Below, piece by piece: positions 24,621 through 36,700 of a DNA stretch of 64,000 nt (the first letter of the stretch is position 1; every line of letters begins with the position of its first letter). Below the pieces are notes generated by a model that had not been told where the DNA came from, ran no database searches, and saw only the letters and a program-made list of their open reading frames with translations. The position numbers were made by a program, and so were the translations under genes. The stretch is from Clavelina lepadiformis (taxonomy: Eukaryota > Chordata > Ascidiacea > Aplousobranchia > Clavelinidae): positions 5,086,501-5,150,500 of the forward strand of contig NC_135241.1 of assembly GCF_947623445.1 (NCBI RefSeq), written 5' to 3'.

Positions 24621-25805
24621 TTCGCGCTTAACTATGACGTCACACTTGTACGAAGGATCGTATAGGTGATAATAATAAAACTGTGTTTAATTTCTGTGGA
24701 CTAGGCTTAGACCGCCTATAGAGCTAAGGCCACACAATGCACGTTTAATTGCGAGCGCATCTTATAGTTAATCAATCATCCTATGCTGAAAAAATATAAA
24801 AAACTGTTCAGCACTTGTTCACTAAATTCGCTGAATCAAATCTTGCAACAGGAACTTTCCATTGATCTAATATGCGCTTGGACCATGATTGAACGACAAA
24901 AAGTGACGTCACATCCGCTCCCGCACAGTTTTTTGAAAACGGTTTGCTAGTAATTAGTTAACGAAAAGAAGAGAGAGAAATTTCGTTTTTATTTTCAGAA
25001 TCAGCGTATTTTTATCCTTTTTTAGAAAATAGGTTGAAAGTGATTTCAGTTTCCCTTTAATGCAACCGTGAAAATTGCGTAAATATCGGTTTGAATCTCC
25101 TACTCACAACCTAGTCCTAGAGTATGGGCGATAAACTTAATCCAGATAAACCCTTTGCTACTTCAGTCAAATTGACAATACATAAAGTTAGATAGCACAA
25201 AGTAAATGTTCATTGTAACGTAAGTGGCCGAGTTCTTTCCTGCATACCATATGCATTTGGCCATTACATTAAAAATAAGTAGTAATTCCTACTAGTTACA
25301 CGTAAAACAAACAGAATTTAAGTAGATTGTGATAGACGTATCGTTATCAACAACATCTAGCTGGGCTACGCGCTGTCTCGTTCGCTCTCCAGCTTTTTCA
25401 GATTTTTCAGATTTTTCTTCGACTTCAAAGCATAGTTTTTTGCTTCACCAAATGTGAGAAACCTGATTTGGTTAGTCAAGCGTGAAGCAGAAAGCTTGGG
25501 GAGTTTTGTTGCAGATTGCTGGGAAACACGGCCAGTTGAATTTTGCAAAAGTCGTTTAAGGTTGCAAGATATAGTTCAGGTGGCGGTGTAATATTGTTAA
25601 GTTCAAATTTGCGGTTTTGCATAATTTTCGGTGTGGTAAAGCTTATACATAACTACACAAAGTTTCTCTATAAAAAATTCAAGTCGTTTTCCTCACGAAT
25701 ATTTATCATAAACTTTTCGTTATAGCCGTTTTTTTGAATTGGTATTTTATTGGCAATTCATAGACTTTTCAAGATCATTTGTAAATTTCATCAGCAAGCA
25801 CTACA
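24621..25805. other. Intergenic upstream of S1
   Basis: No supported gene. A minus-strand open frame of about 70 codons (about 25575-25366) has a biased, charged composition (LKSKKNLKNLKKLESERD) that looks coding-like, but no splice partners or homologue were recognised. Confidence 0.4.
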
Positions 25806-27737
25806 ATGTCGTTGGAAGGTGAAGTAGCCTTATACAATTTAATGTTATCTTATGATAAAATTTATAGTCTCAAAAGCGCTTTTTCGTATTCAACAGCGTT
25901 GTATTATGTGTTTTTATAGTTTGAATTACTTAAAGTGCGACATATATCTTACAATGTTAAATGTTAGCTAAAAGATTGGTGTAGAAGAAAGAATTAATTG
26001 CCCTCGGCAAGGTGCGACGAAAAGCCGCAAATATCGTTTTTCATTCATACAGGCGTTGCCAAGATCCTCTTACACTTTTATAGTGGACTAGATTTGTATC
26101 TAATAATCACTGCTGATTTTTTTTGAAGACGTGGTTTCTACAGTCGACCAAGTTAATGATAAGCTCGGTGACAGCGCAAAGATCGTCGCCAATAAAAGTG
26201 AAAAAAACAAAGAAAAAGCAGACAACGCAGCAGAAGGAGGTAACATCATTTTAAGCAACTTAAGTTATCATTAACAAATAATCAACATTTCAAAGCAAAG
26301 TGTTCATTATATGTACAACTGCTATGTTTGATAATGGTAATTCAAAATGGTAATTTTTATAGCATCGTCAGGCCCAATCAAGCGATCTAAAAGAAAATAT
26401 GATGACCCCGATAAGAAACGTAAACAACCACCATTTTTAGAAAGAAATGTGGAAGTAAGCATTTAATAAAAAGCCGTTATTAAACCAGGCTAATTGTTTG
26501 TAGGCTACTTTGTAATAAGGTCAATGCCGGTAACTTTTTGTAAGTTTAGTTTACTTCACTTACACAGAAGTAAGTTTTGTTGATGTTTTATTCGACGTTA
26601 GGTTGATAGGCAGGATGAAATAAATCATAACGCTCTGCTCAAGTCTATGCATAAAAGATTTCAAGCTGGTTACAAACGATGGATGAATCGTTCAAAATCT
26701 TTTAAGTTAGCGAATCTCTTTGTTACTTTGTTGGTTATTTCCATACAAGTGGCTCAGGTACAGTGTCAGTATCGATATCATAAAAACTCTATAAAAATGC
26801 GTAAAGAACGGAGTGGGCCTACTGTTTCGCTTTTATTTTTATTTTGAAAAACTTACCGTGAGTTATACAGATTAGCTTGTTCTTCAATTGGTACAGGTCA
26901 TCATATTTCAACTTCCAGAAATCAGCGAAAGCGACCGCAAAGCAATTGCCACCATTTTACCAGCTGTAACTGGTGCGATTCTTTCTGTTCAATTGAAACT
27001 GGCTTGGGCTGAGAAAGGAACCAAGAGTAAAAAAGGTAACTTGCATGAAAACTCACCCGATTCGCCTACGATTACCGCATAGAAACTCAAGGAAAAGTTG
27101 TACGCATTGGGTTTATTCATAAAAAAAGGCAAAAGCTGCGATTTCCTTATCGTGGGATAAAGGCTAGAGTAGCCTATACTGTACCGTTGTTATGCGAAAT
27201 CCTGCTTGCTATGGTTAATGCAGGTAGCCTACCTATTGTAAATTACGGATCTAATCCAAACCCAGTCAGCAGCCACAGCTTTTATTGCAGTCTAACGATT
27301 GACAGCTTACCAGCGCCGTACAACCTTCTTTGCATTGCTTTGCCGTAAACGTAGCCTAACCGGTTGGAAAACTGTATTAACGTTATGTAGTAGGCCGACG
27401 TCTAAAAACCCGATTTTGTTATAGGACACCTATAATAAGCTACACACCAAGTCAAAGTGGCAATAGGCTACATTCATTGTATTACAGTGATTTATGTTAA
27501 CAAATTGGCATTAGTCTACACTGTCTACAGTCTTCTTGCATGTTTAGATATTCCCAAATAGGCTAACGAAAGTGTTTTATTCTAGCTGCAAGACTTTACA
27601 GAACATTGGCAAGTCACATAGAGTATCGCATTGACATTGCGGAGGCTGGAGGAGAATTAATTGATTCAGTGAAAATTTGGAATACCGCGCTGCTTTCCGA
27701 AAGCAGAGAAGTTCCAGCCTTCTTGTCTATTTACTGA
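25806..27737 (+). CDS. S1: two-transmembrane SLATT-like family protein
   Basis: 220 residues from six exons: 25806-25818, 26129-26239, 26363-26454, 26602-26757, 26898-27036, 27586-27737, with phases 1,1,0,0,1. The order is a 4-residue first exon, an acidic/Lys linker, a basic patch (KRSKRKYDDPDKKRK) with FLERNVE, and a helix ending YKRWMNRSKSFKLAN. TM1 follows (LFVTLLVISIQVAQVIIF), then a short loop, TM2 (ATILPAVTGAILSVQLKLAW), a Lys-rich turn, and a C-terminal helix (AARLYRTLASHIEYRIDIAE), ending EVPAFLSIY. The exon plan is the same as in the minus-strand array 49099-64000. There is no signal peptide, so both ends are probably cytosolic. A SLATT-type 2TM membrane effector is inferred from architecture, not shown. 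It is the most diverged of the full-length members. Confidence 0.78.
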
Positions 27738-28327
27738 ATAATGTGGTTCGCTCAACCGAAGTATACTCTTGCAAAAATGTACTTGTCACAGACTCACAGT
27801 TTTATGAAACAGTTTTGCACAAAGATTTCTTTTCATCTTTACGACGTAAATTTTTTTTATAAAAAAGTACTAAGCTATTACTGCTCGTCTTAAAAATATG
27901 CCAATGGTCAACTGTTTACGTGATATGTTTTGATAAATGGTTGTTTCTTTTATAAATACCTATTTATTTGGCATGTTTAATAGAAAGTAATTGTTTGACC
28001 TCTGTACTGCAACTAATATTTACTTTACCTTCTATCAGTGTACTTTTAATACCGTCTTTAAGAAACATTAAAATATATTTGTGGGTGGCGCTAAAGATGC
28101 CTAATCTTCGAAAGGGACGCGGTTGTTGGGGAAATAAATCTTCAGTTTGACTTTGAGAATTCAGACTACAAAATGCTTAGTTTGGTCTATAGATTGCAGG
28201 CTTTGGGTTGTTTAGTGGTCTGGCGCTTGCAATACTTACCGTTAATGTCATGCTGTATTTATGAGTTTTTTAAGAGACAAGAATTGCTATATGTTCTATG
28301 CATGTAGCCTATAGGGATTGATAAATG

Positions 28328-28456
28328 GGGTCTAGTATACAGCAAGTGCACAACCACAGGATGCCTTTGTATAGCCTAGGCTATATACTCTGATACTAGA
28401 CCCCAGCTACTCAATTTGTGACGTCTTTTGGTTGTGCACTTCTATACTAAACCCGA
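28328..28456. repeat. Foldback element with a perfect central palindrome
   Basis: The left arm (28328-28356; GGGTCTAGTATACAGC, AAGTGCACAACCA) is an imperfect inverse of the right arm (28428-28456; TGGTTGTGCACTT, CTATACTAAACCC). Between them lies the perfect 16-bp palindrome TATAGCCTAGGCTATA (28370-28385). A second inverse match to the left end, ATACTAGACCCC (about 28393-28404), gives an alternative stem. This may be a small MITE or a cruciform-forming element. Confidence 0.6.
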
Positions 28457-29180
28457 TAAATGTTGACTAAATGCTTCAGAGTACCAGATAACAATAAGTT
28501 CTCAGCCGAGACCAACTGCTGAAGTGCTACGGTATGTGGTGGCTTAGCAAGTAATCTAGGTAATGGTGATTTAGTGACTTCAGCGAGTTTTACAGTAATT
28601 TTAAACTCAACTCAAGTTTATCTTCTTAAAGGCCCTTAGCTTAGTTCCCCATCTGCTCATAGTGGAAAGTGGAACAACTGCACGCACGAGGTTCATCACT
28701 CAAAACGCCGATTTATAATAAATAAACAATGAATTGAGGCTTCTGTACACACCATCAGCATCAGGCCCATGCAAGATGCAATCAATCAATCATTTTATTT
28801 TCATCAGAATCGCCTAGGGGACGAAAAATCAAACCAAGTTGTTATTAGCATGTGCTAATGAAGGGGAAAAGTGACAAAACCGAATAGGTTTAAATTGTAC
28901 TCAAAAATAATCAAGGTAAAAATTGCTGGTAACAATTAGCTTGGCCACTAAACTCATAATTAACCTAGTTAAATCCATAAAACATAAGTTAAAAAAACTG
29001 AAATATGTTATGTGAAAGCAAAGTTTCTGAAAAAAATACTCATTGGTCTGATTCGCTCCTGGACTGCAGAGTATGGCAGTTTTCACAGAGATCTCAGGTG
29101 TGCAGAAGCAAAGTTTTGGTGTACATGAAACCTGGTGTTATGCTCTATGACTCGTAGCCTAGTATGGAAAGAAATCGTTC

Positions 29181-29209
29181 TGCACCAGATATGTCCTACA
29201 TCTGGTGCA
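29181..29209. repeat. Perfect 10-bp stem hairpin
   Basis: TGCACCAGAT (29181-29190) and its exact complement ATCTGGTGCA (29200-29209) are separated by a 9-nt loop. Related TGGTGCA/TGGTGTA words recur nearby (29115-29340), so this may be part of a decayed repeat. Confidence 0.55.
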
Positions 29210-29576
29210 CAATGTAGATATCTGCTGCATAAAATCGGTCAAAAAAGCTACTTTTAAGCTAAGTAATTCCCAAAAAGCGGTATTTGGTTCACCCTCACAC
29301 ATACTGGTGCACACTTTTTGTTGCCTACTGGTGTATGCCAGTCTTTGAAACTTACGCTGTCAGGTGCATAAAAATCTTATATTCCATAGTAGCTCGTGGT
29401 ACAAGGCTGCCCGGTGTTCCTCCCTTTACTATAGAAATTTGGGGAAAAGTGTCCAGTGTTTCCATTTTTTTGGTTTTAGAGACATCGGTTTATTGAGGTG
29501 TCCAACTGTTTTGGACAAAAATTCTCATGTGTGCTGTTGCCATATTCTGCAGTCTGGGTTCACCCAACATCTTTAA

Positions 29577-30586
29577 CACTAGAATGACGGAGGGTGTCAT
29601 TTTAACAGCTTTTGAAAAAGAAAGTTGTACTAACCCAAAGTGGTTTACGGTAGAACCGCTTTTTTGTGACTTTTACTGCTTTAATGACCTCAATGCAGGG
29701 CTGTAACCATTTTTTGTTTAGAGTACAAAAAGTGACCTAATCTGTGTTGTTTACCTAGAACGATGGAAGGTGTCATTTTGACTCCCTATTGTACGATGCA
29801 CAAACAGGTCCCACCAAAGCTATGAATCTCAAATATTTTTGTGATATAACAATCTAAAATTTCTCGTCTGTGATACATGCATTGTTTCATCATCAAAGAT
29901 CAATTTTCTCCACATTCTTGCTTCCCACGGCTGCTTTTGTTGCGTAAATGAAGCGTAGGTTTACTGTACATCTTCCTGGCACAAAATCCGCAATTGCAGT
30001 GAGTTTCTCATTCATTCATTCTCATTCATGCATTCGGCTGCAAACGAGGTATAGATGGAATTCGTAGTGAATAGTACAGTTTTTGTTCTCTGCATCTGCA
30101 GACGAGTTAGTTTGGCCGACTTGTGTAGTTTTTCTATTGGTCTTTTCTTTCTCTGTGTCCTGTGTAAGGAAATCAATCATATAAAACTTCCAAGACGGAT
30201 ATTTCTGCAAAACTTGACGGAAGAACTTGGGATGCTCTCTGTAAAAAGTTCCTCAATGCCTCGCTCTACAAAAGAAGCAGCAGCTAGTGGAGATCAACAA
30301 CCAACAACACGAAACTGCCAGGTCGGAGACCACTGCAAAAAGAACTGATCTGTTCGCAGATGCCACAAATTTGAAAACTCTCCATGTGGAAAATGCACTG
30401 CCAGTATACAGCGTGTGTGCAAAGGCTGCAAATGAAGTCTACTCGCACATTTTGGTATTATATGTCACTTTTTAAGTGATGTTTGACTTGTTTGTGTTGT
30501 TATGTTAAATAAAAACGTAAACAAAACAGACTGTTGGACTCCAAAGTACACGGGTGTCAAAATGACACCCTCCGTCGTGATAGATA
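29577..30586 (+). mobile_element. Decayed, internally deleted piggyBac-like element
   Basis: The left end follows TTAA (29573-29576) and reads CACTAGAATGACGGAGGGTG. The right end carries the inverse GACACCCTCCGTCGTGATAG. A further AAGGTGTCATTTTGACTCC copy at about 29765 is subterminal. Inside, a plus-strand frame (30055-30348) has RRVSLADLCSFSIGLFFLC and KLPRRIFLQNLTEEL, which resembles the C-terminal part of piggyBac transposases. In another frame (30350-30435) RRCHKF, PCGKC and RVCKGCK, then stop, resembles the terminal Cys-rich zinc motif. A frameshift separates the two, and the catalytic N-terminal part is absent, so the copy is dead. The right-hand TTAA is degraded. Confidence 0.65.
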
Positions 30587-30793
30587 AACCAAAATTTCAG
30601 TCTTTTTAGTTTTAAATGCCAGTGCAATGTTTTCTTTGTTTTATTTTAAACTCGTTTAAACATACCGATATTTTGTAATTGTCTCAGCCTATTGCGTGCA
30701 CTGATATTATATATCATATCGTTATAAAGTATTTAATGGTTTGACAACTGATATCAACGAGACATCTAGAAACAGTTGTCCTTGTTGTCAAAC

Positions 30794-33700
30794 ATGGCAC
30801 CTGATGTCAATTGGAAGATGATCGATGCAGTGGCAAAAGGGGAATCTAGAGATGAAGATAACCTGGAGAGAGCTGCAGAGATCTTGCATGGCCTCGATGA
30901 AGATGAGATCCAAGCAGAGCCTGAAAAAATGTTGATGTTGTTTAAGTCTGCAATGAAACTTTTGGATGTAAGTTACAAAAATTAAAGGTGTAATCAAATG
31001 TCTATATATAATTATAATTCAACTCATTGCATGTTAAGACTCACTTCTCAGTCAAACTGCTTAAAACTTATCAATTGCATTAGTCTTGGTCTTATATGTG
31101 CTGTAATATTGCAAGCTAATTTGTTTATCCTACTAACAATTTTTGATATTAAAATATCTTTTAGTATCGTGAAAAAGCTTTTGATGACATCATGCAAGAG
31201 CAAGAATCAGATATTGAGGCCCTAAAGAATCAACTAGCTGAGGAAAAAGTGTGTTTTTGTTGTGACTAGTATCATAATATATTCATATAAACAGGGTGAA
31301 ATACTTTTGAGCATTGATGTTTTTCACCCTTATTTTTTGTGCGAACTTTCACAGAAATTCAGCAGCCAAAGTGTCCCACGTGACACTGAGTATTATCGCT
31401 TGGAAAATCGTCGACTGATGGAATCCATTGAAACTTACCGGGACGAGAAAAACGAGCTAAGGCAAGATCTAACCACTGTAACGGAAGATAGAAATAAGTA
31501 TGAACGTGAATTGGAAGAAGGAAAGCGACTTCAAAAACAATTAAAAAATGAAGTATGAATTGCTAGTTAATTGCAAGGACATTATGTTTGTGTGATCTTT
31601 CTACTTAATAAAGGCTTTCCTAGATTATAAACAAAATGTTTTCCATCGTTCAACAACAGTGCAAATCATGTAAATGGCATTTAATGTGGCTTTTTGAAGA
31701 AAATAATACCTAACGAATATTCTGATTTTCCGTTTTTAACATATTGTTTATTGATATTCTTTTTTAAGTTTTTTGTTTGCTTGGTTTCACAACACGTAAT
31801 TCCTGTATCCAATCGTTAGGTCTGCATGAATATATTTTTGTATGATATTTCAAATAATTTGCCATGTTTAGAATGAGGAACTTCGGTACAATCTACGTGA
31901 ATATCGAGATATTATGGAGAATCAACAACAGCAGAAGTTATCAGTTCAGGGTCAAATGGATGATGAAACAAGAGAAAAATTTAATGAAAAAAATCAGCAA
32001 ATTTCCGACCTTCTTACTCAAATAACTGTAATTCGATTTTAGAAAACTTTTAATTTACTCATTTACTTTTATTTGTATTTGTCTTCCCACTGCTTATATA
32101 ATATATATATGCTTTTCATTGCTTATATACTGTACCTGGGTTATTAGTATAATGAAGTCTACATGTTGTTATTGGATTATGTTCCTAAATGCACAATGAT
32201 ACATATGTTATGCCTCATTTAATTAATGAAAATATCAAGTTAAATATTTGCCATTAATTATATCATTTTTTTAGCAATTGGAAGTGGTCAATCGTCAGTT
32301 GGACGAAGCAGCCAATAAGCTGCGTAACGAGATGGAGACTGGGCAGGAAGACATGGAAAAGATGGTGGAAGAATATGAAAAGATGAGGAAAGTTATTGGA
32401 GCATCTGATCATTTCAGTGACAACCTTCACCGTGAAAATGCTCAGCTTAAAATGCAGGCATGATTTTTAAAATATCATTGCCTGGCCATATAGCAATAGT
32501 CGTGCACTGTCGGCTTTGTTCTTCATGTCTGTTTTCTTTGTAGGTATCTGATCTTCGGGAAGAACTACGAGCCAAGAGCACAGAAGAGGACACCATAGCG
32601 CAGGCAGTGAATGACAGAGTCAAGGAATGGACGACAAAGTTAAGAGAACGTGATCAAGAAAATGCAGAACAAGCTCGTATAATTGCTGTCCTCAGAGAAA
32701 AAATTACAGCTACTTCATTAGATCAGGATCGGATTAATGCTGAAAGGCTAACAAAGGTACTGTGGGCATTGCCTTTGCTGTTTCTATTTTACATATGGTG
32801 ATTATAGTAAACTAATTTTTTTTTCACCATTTTAGAAATTAGAAGTAAAAGAGAAAGAACTTCAGGAATTGCAAACTGCTTTAAACCAAGCAATCAATGA
32901 CCTGGAAGAGCAGACAGCAATTGTCGAAGATCTCCGTAAAGACAAAGGAACGAATCGTGAGACGCTGGCTTATAAATCACAGATCAAAAATCTCCAGGTA
33001 GTACCTATCATGGTTAAATCGGAATAACAAAACAAAATTTTTCCTATATTTTAGGAAATTCAAAAATCCAGCACTAGTAATAGACAGGCAACTTTGTAAA
33101 CTTGCAGGCTCAAATACAAAGACTTGAAACAGATTCCAAGGAAGCTGAAGCTCAAAGAACGGCTGCTGAGCAAGAAGCCCAAGAAAATGATACAAAGCTT
33201 ACAGAAGCTCTTAAACGGGTCTCTCTTCTTGAGTCTGGCCAGTATGGGCTAACCGAAGCAGTCGATGAAATAAAAGGTAATGCAAAACGTTTTAGACATT
33301 CTTTCATAAAAGTTGCATTTTCAAATCCTTTTGGATCATGGCATTTAAAATTCTATTTTCTGTTTTCCATGTTTGTTTTTTTACATTTCGGATGAAGTAG
33401 TTGTAGTTTGAATTTTACTGCTCTAGGGCTGTGTATGCTTACCACTCGTTTTAATTAGAGCATAAACACCGCGTGGAATTGCGGGAAAAGGAAATTCGAG
33501 ACTTGACAAGACAAGCAAATCAACTCGAGGAGAAGTTAAATGATGTAGGTTTGGTGACAATTTTATTTTTCATTTTAAGCCTCATTTTTATATTTTACAA
33601 TCTGTTATCTAAAACAAACATGAATACGTCAGCAAGTTTATTGAAATTGTGGGAAAAATAAATACAAACATTAGGCTACTACAGTGAAGAAATCAAGGAT

Positions 33701-36700
33701 AGAAAAGATGAACAAACAGTTTGGTCCTTATTGCTGTCACAGTTAATAATTGTATTAATTTGTCATCGGCAATCGACAAAATTATATCGTTATTGTTGTC
33801 TTACACTGAAATCTTCATTTACTTCGATAATTACTTCAAATCTTCATTTATTGCTCTCTTCATCAGTTGCTTGAGGAAAATGATGAGTATCGAGAGAGGT
33901 TGGGAATCGATCCTCGTGATCTGGAGGACATTATCAATCTTCGAAAGTCCCGTGCTCTTCGCCAACAGCAATACAGAGCTGAGAATCAAGTTTTGTTAAA
34001 GGAAATCGATCGCCTTGAAGAAGAAAGACTGGAATTTAAAAAACAGGTTTGACAAATAATACTTTAACTTAAGCAACCGGTTTTACAAACAACATTTTTC
34101 CTGATAAAATGCAAGCATGTGCAAAGCTTGTTTTGGCTACGATAATATTGTGATGTGGCACCAAATTAAGTGGCAAATTTGTTGTTTTTGTGCAATTATA
34201 TTCATTCATAAACAATAGCCAATTTTCGACGAAGAAGGAACAAAATATTGTAGATACTGGCAATGCTGCAGACATTGGCGGGTCGTGTTTAGTGCTATTT
34301 TCTTTTCCAGATTCGTCGCCAAGCTCAGTCTCAAACACAAAAAGCTTTAGCTGATGGATTGCTTCCAGAAGACATGGAGCTTGTTGATGAATTTATGGAA
34401 CAACTTGTGAGGAAGAGGAATCAAGGTGTTGTTGACGCCAGGTGATCAAACATTTATAATTTTTTACCGTATTTATATCCATTGTTTTTAAGTGCTGGAA
34501 ATAGAACAACTTACAGAAGCACATGGCAGGTCACATGTTACATTTTACTTTAGTGAGTGCAGGACTGCTAACCCAGCGGTTGCTTGTCCTTTACTGGCTG
34601 CTGTGAAGTGGATCCATTGTTCGAGAAAAGTTTTCTTTTAAATTGATTGTGGAATAATTTTGTTCAAATTTTTGTTTAGACCATCCATTCGAGCATCCCC
34701 AAGAATAGCCACATCTGGTACAAGCAAACTCTCTTGGAGGGTGGAAGACTTAAGCAAAGAGGCGGAAGAAGCAGAAAAAAAATTGCAACAAGCAAAGAGT
34801 GAAAATATGAGACTCAAACAGGTCTCTTTAAACTACCTTCAATTTATTATTATTCATTTGATAATCTTCACTGCAACAAGTTTTCTTTCAACTTTGCTTG
34901 ATTTAGTTTTCGTACATTTGCTAAAGTGAATTCCCTAAACAGGAGAATCAAACTGTAACATCTGAGAATGATCAGCTGCGAGTTGCTATGCAAGACATTT
35001 TGCATGAAATTAAGAAAGCGCAAGAAACTCCATCAAAACCAGAACCTGTTCATATCCCATCGTTAGAGAGGCTTTTGCATGTATGTATCTGGTCCTAATA
35101 AGTTGGTGCTCAAAAGCTTGCATTGACATTTTGTAGCATTATCAGACCCGTGCTTTAATCCCAATGTCGGAATAATCCAAACTTTGTAATAGGAATCCTA
35201 AATACTTAATTTCAGTGAGTTCTTGGCTTTTTGATACAGCTCCTAGGCTAAACCCAACACTCTTTTATCCTGGAATGTTAAAATTATTGACAAATTTATC
35301 ATTATGTGGTCGACCTCTTTGCCTGGTCCTCGCATATTTGCAATGCAATCCTGATGTATGGGTTGTTACTTGTTCAGGCAATTGAATCGCGATATACGGC
35401 CGGACAAGGCGAATCTGTTCACTTTAAAGCACAAGTTGATCAGCTGACCGGTAGAAACGATGAACTTCGAAGCGAATTGCGTGGCTTGCGAGAAGAACAC
35501 TCTTCAGTAATGGCTGATAAAAAAACACTGGAAAGACAGGTTTGTGTCGTTCCGTCGTACTTGAATACGGTACTATTACTTTGTTACTTGTGTTTACATT
35601 GTGGTAAAATGTTGTTACTTATGAATCTTGTTTTCCTGTTTATGTCGTTATTAAACTGCAGGTTGCTCAGCTTAATACAGAACTTGATGTCTTGGGTAAA
35701 GCTGCTGAGAATGGAAAGCGGGTTGCCATGACTACTGTGAAAATGCCACAGTCAAAAGACCCAACTACAGATGACGTTATCACTGCTCTAAATGAACACT
35801 TAATCCAAGTAAGTTAAAGACAACCTGCGCCGTTAACTTTAGATGTATTGTCTCAAATAAATTTTATCTTAAATTTTGGTACATACAGTGTAATGGTGTA
35901 TTTTGGACTAAGCATCTGCATAAAAATTGAATTCAGTATTTCTCTGTAAAAACTTGTTTTAATTCTTGAGGTAATGGAGAGAGACACCAAAAAGCAAACA
36001 AATACGAATGAAATGAAGGAAGCTCTTGAAAATTCAAGGCGGCAGCTACAAGTGCTGAGGCAGCAGACCCATCTAATATACAAAGGTTTTTTGATCAAGT
36101 CACAGACTTCGACTTTAAAGAAACATTAGTCATTTATGTCAATTCTTCATCCGAATCTTTGTTACATCACTTGACTTCATTTTAGAACATCAAGAGGAGA
36201 GGAACAGATGGGACAAGTTGAAGAAAACGCTTGAGGATGACAAGTCAAAAATGCAAGAGGGAGCTGAAAAAACTTCCATACGTCTCGATGAATATGACGT
36301 GGGTCTTTTACATGATAACACGGTTTTACTTGCTAACTTTATCATGTTGCGAAACGTTTATGTTAATTGTTAACTAACCATTATTTATAAGTTATCAGAG
36401 TATTTAATTGTGTTTGTTGTTAGTAAGTATGTTTTACGTTTACTTGTGCAGCGTTTGCTGAATACCCTGCAGAGTAATCCTGATGATCTGAAGCAAAAAC
36501 TTTCGGAAACATCACGTAAAGTATCACTTCTGAGGGTCAACGAAAAGACTCTTATCAGAAGACACAAAGGTAACATCTCGAGTTTCTCATCTTCTGTGAA
36601 AAACGAAAATTTTAGTGGTTTAGGTTGTTTGTTTGAAAATAATAATAATCATTGGCAACTGTTTTGTAGCTTTGGAAGCATCAGAAGGTTTACTTACAGC

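Larger units (their letters stand above)
27738..29576. other. Intergenic with palindromic elements
   Basis: No supported gene. It holds the foldback element at 28328-28456 and the hairpin at 29181-29209, described separately. Confidence 0.5.

Noticed and set aside
25366..25575. Minus-strand frame with charged, coding-like composition
   Set aside because: Only about 70 codons, no flanking exons or recognised motif; kept as a note only.
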